This document shows positions 43,915 through 54,821 of a stretch of DNA of 64,000 bases, piece by piece. Numbering within the stretch: position 1 is the first letter of the stretch; each line of letters begins with the position of its first letter. Where the stretch lies: the NCBI GenBank assembly GCA_933822405.4, contig CAKOGP040001781.1, positions 202,800-266,799 on the forward strand, read 5' to 3'. The stretch is from Cylindrotheca closterium (taxonomy: Eukaryota; Bacillariophyta; Bacillariophyceae; Bacillariales; Bacillariaceae). The notes under the pieces were generated by a model. The model saw only the letters and a program-made list of their open reading frames with translations. It searched no databases and was not told the DNA's origin. The translations under genes and the position numbers were made by a program.

Positions 43915-44633
43915 CTAGATTTGACTGGAAGATTTTCGTTCTCTAGCCGTGAAAAAACGTGCAGGCTTCCGACCAGCAATCCCATGCTGATACTCCCGCC
44001 AGAGTTCGTTTAACGACCTGGGATTGCCCGATAGAATAGCCATGTTCGCAACTACGATGGGACTAATATCTGGATTTGCTCCTCTTGCTGGAAGTGGTAG
44101 TGTAGTAGTCTGCGGCCGGTATTTGCTTGTTGGAGTTGGATTCGCAAGCCACCTTCAATTGTTCCGCCAAAAGCACGAATGTTGTTGTTTAGAATTCGAT
44201 CACGATGCCGGATGTAGGCTCTCAAATCTGAAACATTTGTATGAGATCGAGCAGCAACGTTGCTAAATTGTTGTTGCAGTTGCTGGATACTTATCTGGAT
44301 GCTTTGGAAGAACAAGTCTCCTAAGTTGAGTTCCCTGCCACCACGCCTCCACCAGTACCAGCGCCCCCATCACCGTCTATAATAATAGCCTCATCAATCG
44401 TCAACTGGTCGTCACTCTTTTTTTGGCTGGTTGTTGTATATCAGGCAGCAATGTATGGGCGGCACTGTGGATTATCTGATGGCAGCCCACACCAATGCCA
44501 AGTAGCCTAGTCTTCTGGTGGTGCAAAGCGCCTCCTTCCAGCGTCGAAATGGTCGTTATTGGCTGCTGCTTCCTCCATCAGGACGTCACTGCCCATATTT
44601 GCTTGTTCTTCTGCAGTTGTTTGACCCTGCATC
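43915..44633 (-). pseudogene. Degenerate ORF resembling a transposon-associated (GCR1-like domain) protein
   Basis: Minus strand from an ATG at 44633 (MQGQTTAEEQANMGSDVLME), broken by an in-frame TAG after about 39 codons. It resumes in other frames as RAYIRHRDRILNNNIRAF and finally NPRSLNELWREYQHGIAGRK followed by PARFFTARERK, stop at 43915-43917. The last block (LxxLWxEYxxGxxGRKPAxxFT) is one I associate with GCR1-like DNA-binding domains in diatom mobile-element proteins. Frame changes and stops indicate a dead copy. It lies next to the duplicated permease block and may mark past mobile-element activity. Confidence 0.45.
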
Positions 44634-44740
44634 TCTCAAAGAAGAAGGATCGAGAAAGTGTAATTTTTGTATTGTGGATGAATAATACTGTCTTGTGATG
44701 AATATTGTCAGAAAGCTAGCTACTTTTATGATACGATATA

Positions 44741-44849
44741 ATATTTAAGGCCAAAAGTAACTTTTTTGTTTGAGCGATGGATATCCTGCCTGAAAATTAC
44801 TTATGGTACGACACGAATATTTAAGACAAAGAGTAACATTTCTGTTTGA
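44741..44849 (+). repeat. Two diverged 33-bp direct repeats
   Basis: 44741-44773 and 44817-44849 (spacing 76 bp) share ATATTTAAG...GTAAC...TGTTTGA with few mismatches. They lie about 520-620 bp upstream of the first permease ATG. GCAACGGTACCGT also occurs twice just downstream (about 44879 and 44965). Confidence 0.6.
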
Positions 44850-45260
44850 AAATGTTGCGTGGCATGTTACAGAGCGAGCAACGGTACCGTCAAAAATACT
44901 GCCAAAAAGGCATAAGTATCAGTGCATTTGACACAGATGACTCGAAATTCATATGTATTTTGAGCAACGGTACCGTATTTATGTTACTTTCGTAACATTC
45001 CACATATAATGTACCGGTACGACAACGAACTCTTTGCACCGGTACAATACGCGTCCATTAGCTAGTGGAAAATCTATTTGGATCCCTCTGTCATGATATT
45101 TCTTGAGTGTAGAAAGATGGTATGTCTAAAGTTCCTATGTATCTTTGGAGTTTCCGGTAGGCGAAACTCTCTTCCGGAAAAATATTGAGAAGTTGAAATA
45201 AACAAAGAAGCTCCCATGACACTAGTACATAAGTGTACAGAAAATGCCGTATACCCTGTC

Positions 45261-47556
45261 AAAAATTCCGATCGTCCATGTTGCAACCACCAAAACGATT
45301 TCGACACGACGAATTTGGCACTTTTCTGACTGCAATCACAAAACACAGACAGGACACAAGAAACAATGTCAACTGAAGAGCAAGAAAAGCCAACCACTAC
45401 CGAGGAGGAGCTTCCCATTGAAGGCAAGCCCATGTCCTTCCGAGACTCCTTCATGGGCGAGAAGGGAAAATACGATTACGGTGCCCTCTGCATGCCCAAT
45501 ATTCCCTTCTGCGGCAAGCCAAACCAGCAGGTCAACTTTTACGGCAGAGGTAAGCCATTGCACTGCGACATACTGCAATGCATCGACTCTGATAGACAAG
45601 ATTCATCTAACGTTGTGCCTGTCCTCCCATTCTGTTATCTATTGATTCTGCTCTGCCTGGCTGTTCGACGAATGACCTTTGATTCTTCTTCTTCTCCTCC
45701 AAGATGAGCCAATTCCAATTTTCTTGGCCTTGATCATGGGACTGCAGCACTGCTTCGCCATGGTGGGTGGTTTGATCACTCCACCATTGGTCGTCTTTCG
45801 CTTTACCGTCTGCGGTTTCCCTTTCTGCGCTGACCTAGAACAATATGCCATTTCTGCTGCCCTCATTACCTCTGGGTTCTGCAGTATCTTCAACGTGGCT
45901 CAGTTCGCCATTCCTTTCTCTGAGAAGATCACCGGCAAAGCCTACTACGTGGGAAGTGGTGTCCTCTCTGTTTTGGGTACATCCTTTACCTTTTTGCCCA
46001 TTTACGAGATTGCCATTGCCCAAATGAAGCAAGACGGTATGTCCGGCGAGGCCGCTTACGGAGCCATGCTTGGAACTTCCATGGTTTGCTGCCTCTTGGA
46101 ACTCTTCCTTTCTTTCATGCCAATCAGAATCATCAAGAAGATCTTCCCTCCCATTGTCACTTCCATCACTGTTATTTTGATTGGTGTGGCTCTTACCGGA
46201 ACAGGAATGAAGTACTGGGGAGGAGGTGTCGTCTGTGCCGAAATGGGATGGCAGACACATGCCTCTATCGTCGCTCAAGATCTTTCCTTTGGACCTCCCT
46301 TCCCTACCTGTACCGCTGGTGAGACCTCGTACATGTACGGTGACCCCAGATACATTGGACTCGGATTCTCTGTCTTGGCCTTTTTGGTCGTCATTGAAAT
46401 GTGGGGAAGTGTGTTCATGAAGAATTGCAACGTTCTCTTGGCTCTTTTGTTCGGATACATGATTGCTGGCCTTGCCCCTGAGAAGTATGTCGCTCAAGAC
46501 AATATCGAACTCGCCGAGCCCATTACATTCCTTTGGGTCTACACCTTCCCAATTTCCGTCTACGCTCCTGCCATCATTCCGATGCTCATTGCCTACCTCG
46601 TCACTACTGTCGAAACGGTTGGAGATATTACAGGTAAGAACGACTGATCGATGGATTGCCACTGCCAAAACAGAGATACTGATTGACAAACTTGTTTTCC
46701 ACAATTTCTTCTGACCAAACTCCTTTATTTGTCGTTGTTTCCGTTTTTTGTCACAGCTGTGTACGAGGCATCCCTATTGGATACCAACACCGAAGAATAC
46801 AACGACTCCATTCAAGGAGGATTGACCGCTGATGGTGTCATGTCCATTGTTAGTGCCCTCTTCACATCCATGCCCAACACCACTTTCTCCCAGAACAATG
46901 GTGTCATTGCCCTTACCAAGTGTGCCTCCCGTCGTGCTGGTTACGCCTGCGCATTCTGGCTCATTTTCTTTGGTGTTCTGAGCAAGGTAGCTGGTGTCAT
47001 TACCAGTATTCCCGATTGCGTCCTTGGTGGAATGACCATTTTCTTGTTTGCCAATGTCTTGGCATCCGGAATCAAGTTGGCCAGTGAAGTTGACTTGCAA
47101 CACAGCCGTCGTAACCGTTTCATCTTGGCCTTTTCTTTGGCTCTTGGTGTTGGTGTCACTGTGTGGCCATATGCCTTCATGGATCGTCGTGCTTCTCCTT
47201 ACACTGCCGCCTTCTGGCCTTGTGCGGATTGCAACAATACCATGAAGGGTCTCCGTAACGGAGTCTCCATCTTTTTGTCCACAGGTTACTGTGTTGGAAC
47301 CGTTGTTGCCATGATTCTGAACGGAATTCTTCCAGCAGATGCAGAGATTATCTACTTTGATGAGAAGCACAAGAACACCGCTGATGAGAAGAAGGCTTCT
47401 GACGAGCCAGAGGACGAAACTGCCGCCTAAGCATGGCCGGTCGTACTCTTTATACATGTCCTCTACAAATAGATCTTTTTGCTGAGGATCCAGTTTCGGT
47501 TGGAGCCAAAAGCATAATTTTGATTAACGATTTAAAATTTTAGTACAAAGTGAATT
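45261..47556. repeat. Duplicated block, copy 1 (2296 bp)
   Basis: Matches 50086-52381 without indels at a constant offset of 4825. The only difference I found is C at 45346 versus T at 50171, in the 5' leader. Both introns are included. Similarity falls abruptly outside these limits. Confidence 0.9.
45366..47430 (+). CDS. Nucleobase/ascorbate (NAT/NCS2, SLC23-type) permease, copy 1, 595 aa
   Basis: Exons 45366-45549, 45704-46633 and 46757-47430; introns 154 and 123 bp. A hydrophilic N-terminus (MSTEEQEKPTTTEEELPIEG) is followed by about 12-14 membrane segments. The TM1 motif is GLQHCFAMVGGLITPP; the substrate-site helices carry the family signature QNNGVIALTKCASRRAG, where the N-G-T pattern is diagnostic. 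A short acidic tail (ADEKKASDEPEDETAA) ends the protein. The family imports uracil, xanthine, uric acid or ascorbate with protons or sodium; the substrate cannot be chosen here. Probably plasma membrane. An almost identical gene lies exactly 4825 bp downstream. Confidence 0.95.
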
Positions 47557-47694
47557 AGACTCTATTTTCGCGATACTGGCTGCTACTGTTGATGCAGTGT
47601 ATTGTAAGGACAATAATGGTACCATAGTAAAACAAATCCTCGTCTGAAATCAACGACATTCATTCGTGACAAAGAATAGGTTTCAATCCCGAGC

Positions 47695-47762
47695 TTCGTT
47701 TGCCAATAGCAGTACACTATGCCTGGCCTCTGTTCTCTTTCCTGCCAATACCGCGCTTCGTT
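47695..47762 (-). pseudogene. Decayed copy of the 5' end of coiled-coil gene 4
   Basis: Corresponds to 42241-42303, the first 20 codons of the 1250-aa gene. Minus-strand translation gives TKRGIGRKENRGQA then a stop, against MKRGIRRKENSGQ in the intact gene; the ATG has become ACG. The rest of the gene is absent. It marks the left end of the second segmental copy. Confidence 0.75.
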
Positions 47763-48044
47763 GCTGTAGAGCTGCCATCAAGAAGACGCCACCTTTACCA
47801 TTCTATTGCCACTGTCGCCTTTGCAATCCTCTACAATACACGAAGTACTACTGCAACCAGACGCGAACATCACCACCAGTGAAAAAATACTTGTTGTCAC
47901 AAACGACTTATACAACACACTAGACCTTTGTATGATCAACCAATGTAGTATTTTAATGCAATGGCTTAGAAAAGTGTATCACACAAATTATATGAAGGTG
48001 CCAAGGAAATAGTGCGAAAGCCTTTCTCGTCACCTGTCCGTCTC

Positions 48045-49420
48045 ACTCCCACTCTTATAGAAGCAACCGACTGCTGCATTCAAAGATGAATATTGCATGC
48101 CAAACCATTCCATTCACTTGATGATCTTCCCATTTTGCACAATACACAAATCTGAACAGTCATTCTTTGTCCCCTGCTGGGATGCGGCATCTTCGTTGTT
48201 GCACATTGTCACTACTACTCAACAACCATGCCGCCCTTGTACCCCAAGAAATTAAGCATCTTCAGCTATTTCCACCAAGTTGTCGCCATACATCCACACA
48301 AGGCTTGGATGAATGAATCATCTGTGATACGTCGAACTTGCTGATTGATAACTCTTCTGAAAACTTTCAGAGCTTCGTCGCTTGTCGTTTTGTGAACAAA
48401 CGACAAAAAGCCAGAAGAGAGCTCAAGTTCGATGAAATCAATCCGCATCAGCAGGAGATGAAATCCCATTGCTTAAATTGAGGTCGAACGGTGCTGACAA
48501 AAAGAAGTAGTATCCAAGCGGGCAGATGTGTTTGTGGCTATCATCTTGGTTGAGCAATGGTTTCGGGCACATTTCCGAAAAAGTAAGCCTCTTTTTGTTG
48601 TAGTGCTCCGTTTTACCGGACACGTGTTTAGGTACCAGAAAAGTATCTGCTTCGGCATTTGGGGAGTGTCAACAACGATTGATGGAACGGCAACGAAAGT
48701 AGCTGATGGCGAATTTGATACTATGGCGAAGCTACCACGTACGTGTAAACGTGTATTTGGTACCACATGCGTGTCCTGCGTGGAAATAATAGTTCGATCT
48801 CCTTGTCATGATATTTCACAAGCGTAAAAAGAAGGTAACTGTGGTTTGAAGTTCTGTCCGATGTACCGGTAAATCATTGACAAAACGAACAACCGACTGG
48901 CAATACATACTGTACACGACGACATCACTAGTGAAGAAAGAAAAAAACCAAAATGAAATATGGTCGTCGAAACGACTACAAGTACAAACAGCACTCTAGA
49001 ATTTTGTGTGATCAACCAATGTATTACTTTCATGTAGATCCAATAGTGTCCAACCGGGAAGGATTTTGGGACGACAAGAATTGTCGAAAGCCTTCTTCTA
49101 ATACGCAAACCTGAACAGTCAATCTTTGTCCCCTGCTGGGATGTGGGTGTCTGGTGAAACATCTCATTTTTGTTGCACTTGTCAATACGTAACAACCACA
49201 CATTGCATCCCCAAGATATTAAGCATATTAAGCTATCTGCGCCGAGTTGTCGCCATAAATCCACACAAGGATTGAATGAATGAACAATCTGTGATACGTC
49301 GAATTTGCTAAGTGATGATTCATTCAACCCGAAAACTTTCAGATTTTCGTTGCCTGTCTTTAAAGGAATTCAGCAGGCGAAAGCTTAAAAGTTCGATATA
49401 AATCAATTTACTTCAGCAGT
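48045..49420. repeat. Copies B and C of the diverged intergenic repeat
   Basis: Copy B (about 48045-48560) and copy C (about 48950-49420) carry the same ordered blocks as 42560-43270, with copy C the most diverged. The whole 47431-50190 stretch between the permease genes holds no intact gene. Confidence 0.75.
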
Positions 49421-50085
49421 CGATGAAAATTCCAATACTTGCATTTAGGTCGATTGATGACAAAGCGGTGAATATGTTTGTCTATCGCCGTTGATTGTTT
49501 AGCAAAACTTTCACGTTCATTTCGAATATGCCGCCAAATTACTGAACACGAGCAGCATTTTTGTACTCCCAACGTTTGTCACCCAACATATACTCATTCT
49601 GCAACGCTTTTAAAATTGCTATCTTCATTGAGAGGGCCACGGTGATGGGATCTCCTCCCCTTGTGTCTGATCGAGCTTCTCGTTTTATCTTCAGAAAGCA
49701 AACTCGGCATTTTCAATGATCATGTGATCTTGAGCGGCAACGAAAATAGCAGATGGCTATCTTTTTAGCGTTCACGCTACTGTGTTGTACGTGTGTACGT
49801 CTTTCTTTTTTCCAATATAAGTATGACATATATGGCGAAGGCTACAGATCACCTGCAGACCTTGTTCCGATGGTACCTATAAGTGCAAAATATTATTCAT
49901 TTATTGTCATGATATTTCTTAAGTATAGAACAAAGGAAAGGGTAAAGTTCCTATGTATCTTTGGAGTTTCCGGTAGGCGAAATTGTCATGTTTTTCGATC
50001 TTCCGCAAATATCTTGAGAAGTTCCAGTTCGCAGGATCCCGATGACACCGTTACATAGTGTACGGAAAATGCCGTATACACTGCC

Positions 50086-52381
50086 AAAAATTCCGATCGT
50101 CCATGTTGCAACCACCAAAACGATTTCGACACGACGAATTTGGCACTTTTCTGACTGCAATCACAAAACATAGACAGGACACAAGAAACAATGTCAACTG
50201 AAGAGCAAGAAAAGCCAACCACTACCGAGGAGGAGCTTCCCATTGAAGGCAAGCCCATGTCCTTCCGAGACTCCTTCATGGGCGAGAAGGGAAAATACGA
50301 TTACGGTGCCCTCTGCATGCCCAATATTCCCTTCTGCGGCAAGCCAAACCAGCAGGTCAACTTTTACGGCAGAGGTAAGCCATTGCACTGCGACATACTG
50401 CAATGCATCGACTCTGATAGACAAGATTCATCTAACGTTGTGCCTGTCCTCCCATTCTGTTATCTATTGATTCTGCTCTGCCTGGCTGTTCGACGAATGA
50501 CCTTTGATTCTTCTTCTTCTCCTCCAAGATGAGCCAATTCCAATTTTCTTGGCCTTGATCATGGGACTGCAGCACTGCTTCGCCATGGTGGGTGGTTTGA
50601 TCACTCCACCATTGGTCGTCTTTCGCTTTACCGTCTGCGGTTTCCCTTTCTGCGCTGACCTAGAACAATATGCCATTTCTGCTGCCCTCATTACCTCTGG
50701 GTTCTGCAGTATCTTCAACGTGGCTCAGTTCGCCATTCCTTTCTCTGAGAAGATCACCGGCAAAGCCTACTACGTGGGAAGTGGTGTCCTCTCTGTTTTG
50801 GGTACATCCTTTACCTTTTTGCCCATTTACGAGATTGCCATTGCCCAAATGAAGCAAGACGGTATGTCCGGCGAGGCCGCTTACGGAGCCATGCTTGGAA
50901 CTTCCATGGTTTGCTGCCTCTTGGAACTCTTCCTTTCTTTCATGCCAATCAGAATCATCAAGAAGATCTTCCCTCCCATTGTCACTTCCATCACTGTTAT
51001 TTTGATTGGTGTGGCTCTTACCGGAACAGGAATGAAGTACTGGGGAGGAGGTGTCGTCTGTGCCGAAATGGGATGGCAGACACATGCCTCTATCGTCGCT
51101 CAAGATCTTTCCTTTGGACCTCCCTTCCCTACCTGTACCGCTGGTGAGACCTCGTACATGTACGGTGACCCCAGATACATTGGACTCGGATTCTCTGTCT
51201 TGGCCTTTTTGGTCGTCATTGAAATGTGGGGAAGTGTGTTCATGAAGAATTGCAACGTTCTCTTGGCTCTTTTGTTCGGATACATGATTGCTGGCCTTGC
51301 CCCTGAGAAGTATGTCGCTCAAGACAATATCGAACTCGCCGAGCCCATTACATTCCTTTGGGTCTACACCTTCCCAATTTCCGTCTACGCTCCTGCCATC
51401 ATTCCGATGCTCATTGCCTACCTCGTCACTACTGTCGAAACGGTTGGAGATATTACAGGTAAGAACGACTGATCGATGGATTGCCACTGCCAAAACAGAG
51501 ATACTGATTGACAAACTTGTTTTCCACAATTTCTTCTGACCAAACTCCTTTATTTGTCGTTGTTTCCGTTTTTTGTCACAGCTGTGTACGAGGCATCCCT
51601 ATTGGATACCAACACCGAAGAATACAACGACTCCATTCAAGGAGGATTGACCGCTGATGGTGTCATGTCCATTGTTAGTGCCCTCTTCACATCCATGCCC
51701 AACACCACTTTCTCCCAGAACAATGGTGTCATTGCCCTTACCAAGTGTGCCTCCCGTCGTGCTGGTTACGCCTGCGCATTCTGGCTCATTTTCTTTGGTG
51801 TTCTGAGCAAGGTAGCTGGTGTCATTACCAGTATTCCCGATTGCGTCCTTGGTGGAATGACCATTTTCTTGTTTGCCAATGTCTTGGCATCCGGAATCAA
51901 GTTGGCCAGTGAAGTTGACTTGCAACACAGCCGTCGTAACCGTTTCATCTTGGCCTTTTCTTTGGCTCTTGGTGTTGGTGTCACTGTGTGGCCATATGCC
52001 TTCATGGATCGTCGTGCTTCTCCTTACACTGCCGCCTTCTGGCCTTGTGCGGATTGCAACAATACCATGAAGGGTCTCCGTAACGGAGTCTCCATCTTTT
52101 TGTCCACAGGTTACTGTGTTGGAACCGTTGTTGCCATGATTCTGAACGGAATTCTTCCAGCAGATGCAGAGATTATCTACTTTGATGAGAAGCACAAGAA
52201 CACCGCTGATGAGAAGAAGGCTTCTGACGAGCCAGAGGACGAAACTGCCGCCTAAGCATGGCCGGTCGTACTCTTTATACATGTCCTCTACAAATAGATC
52301 TTTTTGCTGAGGATCCAGTTTCGGTTGGAGCCAAAAGCATAATTTTGATTAACGATTTAAAATTTTAGTACAAAGTGAATT
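50086..52381. repeat. Duplicated block, copy 2 (2296 bp)
   Basis: Partner of 45261-47556 (see that entry). The right boundary is sharp: after ACAAAGTGAATT the copies read AGACTC versus TGCATC. Confidence 0.9.
50191..52255 (+). CDS. Nucleobase/ascorbate (NAT/NCS2, SLC23-type) permease, copy 2, 595 aa
   Basis: Exons 50191-50374, 50529-51458 and 51582-52255. The protein and both introns read the same as copy 1. The upstream region differs beyond 105 bp from the ATG (GAAATTGTCATGTTTTTCGA versus GAAACTCTCTTCCGGAAAAA near the break), so the two copies may be regulated differently or simply raise dosage. Family, motifs and role are as for copy 1. Confidence 0.95.
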
Positions 52382-52610
52382 TGCATCAAAAGTAGCGACA
52401 AATATTGCGAAACTAGAGTGCACTCATACTGTAGGTAGTGGATGAACATCTACCGGTATCGTTGAAATCAACGACATTCATTCGTGACAAAGAATCGGTT
52501 TGAGTCCTGAGATCAGATATGACGTGGTGGAAGAAAATTCACAGAGATGCAACGAGCTAGCTACTACGGTAGGCACCATCAGTGTTCAATAACAACCAAT
52601 CGGTAGAACC

Positions 52611-54440
52611 ATGGGGTTGCATTCAACTCTTCTCAGCCTGCTTGTTGCAAGTAGTGCTGGATTCACAACTAGAGGAGTCGTAAAGGATCACCGACAGCTG
52701 AACCTGAAGCAATTGACAACTTCGGCAATATCAATACCATTCCATGATTCGAATCGCAAAGTCAACTCAGCCCTGAGATTGACCTTGACGTCTTCCACTC
52801 CCTCCTCTTTAATTGCAAATACATCGGTGGCTACCCAGCCAGAAAATGATGGAAATCCCAAGGCAGAGTACGATAGCATTATCTGCGGTGGAGGCCCAGC
52901 CGGTTTGCTCTCTGCCATAATGTTGGCTCGGACCTTTGGAAAGGAACACAAGATTGCCGTGTGCGAACGAAGGGCAGATATTCCACCATCACCAACTGAT
53001 GACACTGCTTGGAACGATGTCGCCCGATTTTACTTGCTGGGGATTGGATTTCGTGGACAGAATGCTCTAAAAGAATATGGCATTTTTGACGACTTCGAAC
53101 AAGTCAGTGTTCCAGTGAATGGCCGACGGGATTGGCAACCAGGAATGACCAAGGTGGAAGATGGCAATATTACTCCCGCCAAAAAAGATGTGATTAGTCG
53201 AGTTCTGCCCCGTGACAAACTAGTGGGAGTCCTTCATCACCATTTGGTCAAGAACTATGCCGATTACAATATTGATTTGCTGTATGGGTTTGAAGTGGAC
53301 CCAATTTCGTTTGAAAATGAAGATGATGATGTCAAAGTAACCATTTCGCCATGTGATTCCAATGACGGCCCTTCCATTCAGTCCAAAACAGCATTCCTAT
53401 TAGGAGCCGACGGGAGTGCCCGAACAATCGCCAATTCCATGGAAGAAGCTGATGCCAAGCGCATTGCCAGTATTAGTCCCCTTTTCCGACCATTTGCTCC
53501 CAAGCCTTTCAAGGTCACTCGATACAACGACGATAACCCTCGGATCTACAAATCAGTTCCAATTACACTTCCCAAAGATTGGCCTTGTGATTTGAACTAC
53601 TCTGCTCGTTCAATTGGAAGCCGCGTTACATTGGAGGCATTACCATCTAACGACAAAGGTGACTATTGCGCTTTGCTGCTGATGAAGCCTGGAGATGAGT
53701 TAGCCCAAGAAAAATGTGATCCAAAGAAGCTCCGGGCCTTTTTTGACGAAGAGTTTCCCCAATTCGGAGCTCTGATTGACGATAATGTGATGGAGCAAGT
53801 AGCAACCAAGCCTTCCTCTACCTTGCCTGCCTTTCGGTATGTCGGTCCTCGGTTGAACATGGGACGCAGAACAGTCGTCTTGGGAGACGCGGCTCATACT
53901 GTAAAACCATACTTTGGACTGGGGGCGAACAGTGCCATGGAAGATGTACAGATGTTGGGAGAGGCCTTTAAGGAATCGGCATCGACAAGTAGCGATGATA
54001 TCGTGCCTTCAGCAGTGGAGCAATTCTCCAAAACACGGTCCGGTGATGCATCCGCTTTGGTGATGATGTCCCGCAACATGGACCGACCAGGCAAACTATT
54101 CTTTGTCACTTTCTTGATTCCAATCATTTTGGATGGGATCTTCAACAAGATCGCACCCAAGCTATTTGGTCCAAGCATGTTTGGCATGTTTCAACGCCAA
54201 GATATCAACTTTAAGCAAATCCAACGAAAAAAGAGACTGGATCGGGTGATGCAACTCGTCATTATTGGAAGTGGGCTGACGGCGTCTGGAATGGGGTTGA
54301 ACCAGGCCGTTTCATTGATTGCTCGCCGCTTGGGAAAGAGCCGACCTCTTGTTGGAACTGGCATGGCAGCTATGGCCTTTTTGGCAAGTAAGTTGCAAAA
54401 GCTAGCAAAGTCTAAAAAACAAGCAGAAGCTACGGCCTAG
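52611..54440 (+). CDS. Plastid-targeted FAD-dependent monooxygenase, 609 aa
   Basis: Single exon. The N-terminus MGLHSTLLSLLVASSAGFTT is a signal peptide ending in an ASAFAP-like SSAGF site, predicting passage through the ER into the complex plastid. The FAD fold begins at about 87 (YDSIICGGGPAGLLSA, variant of GxGxxG); the second nucleotide motif is LLGADGSARTIA (about 264) and the FAD ribityl motif is VVLGDAAHTVKPYFGLGAN (about 424). The arrangement is that of kynurenine 3-monooxygenase and related aromatic hydroxylases. The C-terminal 110 residues are partly hydrophobic (LVIIGSGLTASGMGLNQAV) and may hold it on a membrane. Substrate unknown. TACCGGTA lies at 52451-52458, upstream. Confidence 0.82.
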   Translation: MGLHSTLLSLLVASSAGFTTRGVVKDHRQLNLKQLTTSAISIPFHDSNRKVNSALRLTLTSSTPSSLIANTSVATQPENDGNPKAEYDSIICGGGPAGLLSAIMLARTFGKEHKIAVCERRADIPPSPTDDTAWNDVARFYLLGIGFRGQNALKEYGIFDDFEQVSVPVNGRRDWQPGMTKVEDGNITPAKKDVISRVLPRDKLVGVLHHHLVKNYADYNIDLLYGFEVDPISFENEDDDVKVTISPCDSNDGPSIQSKTAFLLGADGSARTIANSMEEADAKRIASISPLFRPFAPKPFKVTRYNDDNPRIYKSVPITLPKDWPCDLNYSARSIGSRVTLEALPSNDKGDYCALLLMKPGDELAQEKCDPKKLRAFFDEEFPQFGALIDDNVMEQVATKPSSTLPAFRYVGPRLNMGRRTVVLGDAAHTVKPYFGLGANSAMEDVQMLGEAFKESASTSSDDIVPSAVEQFSKTRSGDASALVMMSRNMDRPGKLFFVTFLIPIILDGIFNKIAPKLFGPSMFGMFQRQDINFKQIQRKKRLDRVMQLVIIGSGLTASGMGLNQAVSLIARRLGKSRPLVGTGMAAMAFLASKLQKLAKSKKQAEATA

Positions 54441-54821
54441 ATTTGAAAGAAGTATCATGATATCACTTCCTGTGAATAATTCCAAACTACTATTACCAGT
54501 TCAAAATTCGCGATAGGAAATCCTGCTGCCATTCATGCAGAAATGGTCAATGATATCAAATCATTTGGAATTGGGTGTATCAGTGGCAATGACAACTATA
54601 ATTGTCTTTGATGTAAGTCCCCGAGGGACTGGTTGTTCCGCTGTAGTTTCCCATTTTCAATAATACTCCATCTCCCGCTTCCATTAGTTCTCCATTTGTT
54701 GCTACATGTCGTGATCCAACCCTTACAGCTTCTCCGACCAAAGATTTGAATGCTTGCGTTCGCCGACTGAAGGTATCTGTTTGATCTGCTTCAGAGATAC
54801 ATCCATAATAGTCGAACAAAT
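54441..54821. other. Intergenic region between convergent genes
   Basis: 381 bp. A minus-strand open frame (54580-54825) has no ATG and no recognisable content; probably 3' untranslated sequence of both neighbours. Confidence 0.35.

Noticed and set aside
45835..46704. 289-aa open frame antisense to permease copy 1 (same opposite copy 2)
   Set aside because: It is the mirror of a well-supported spliced gene; its composition (Ser, Asp, His rich, no domain) is that of an antisense shadow.
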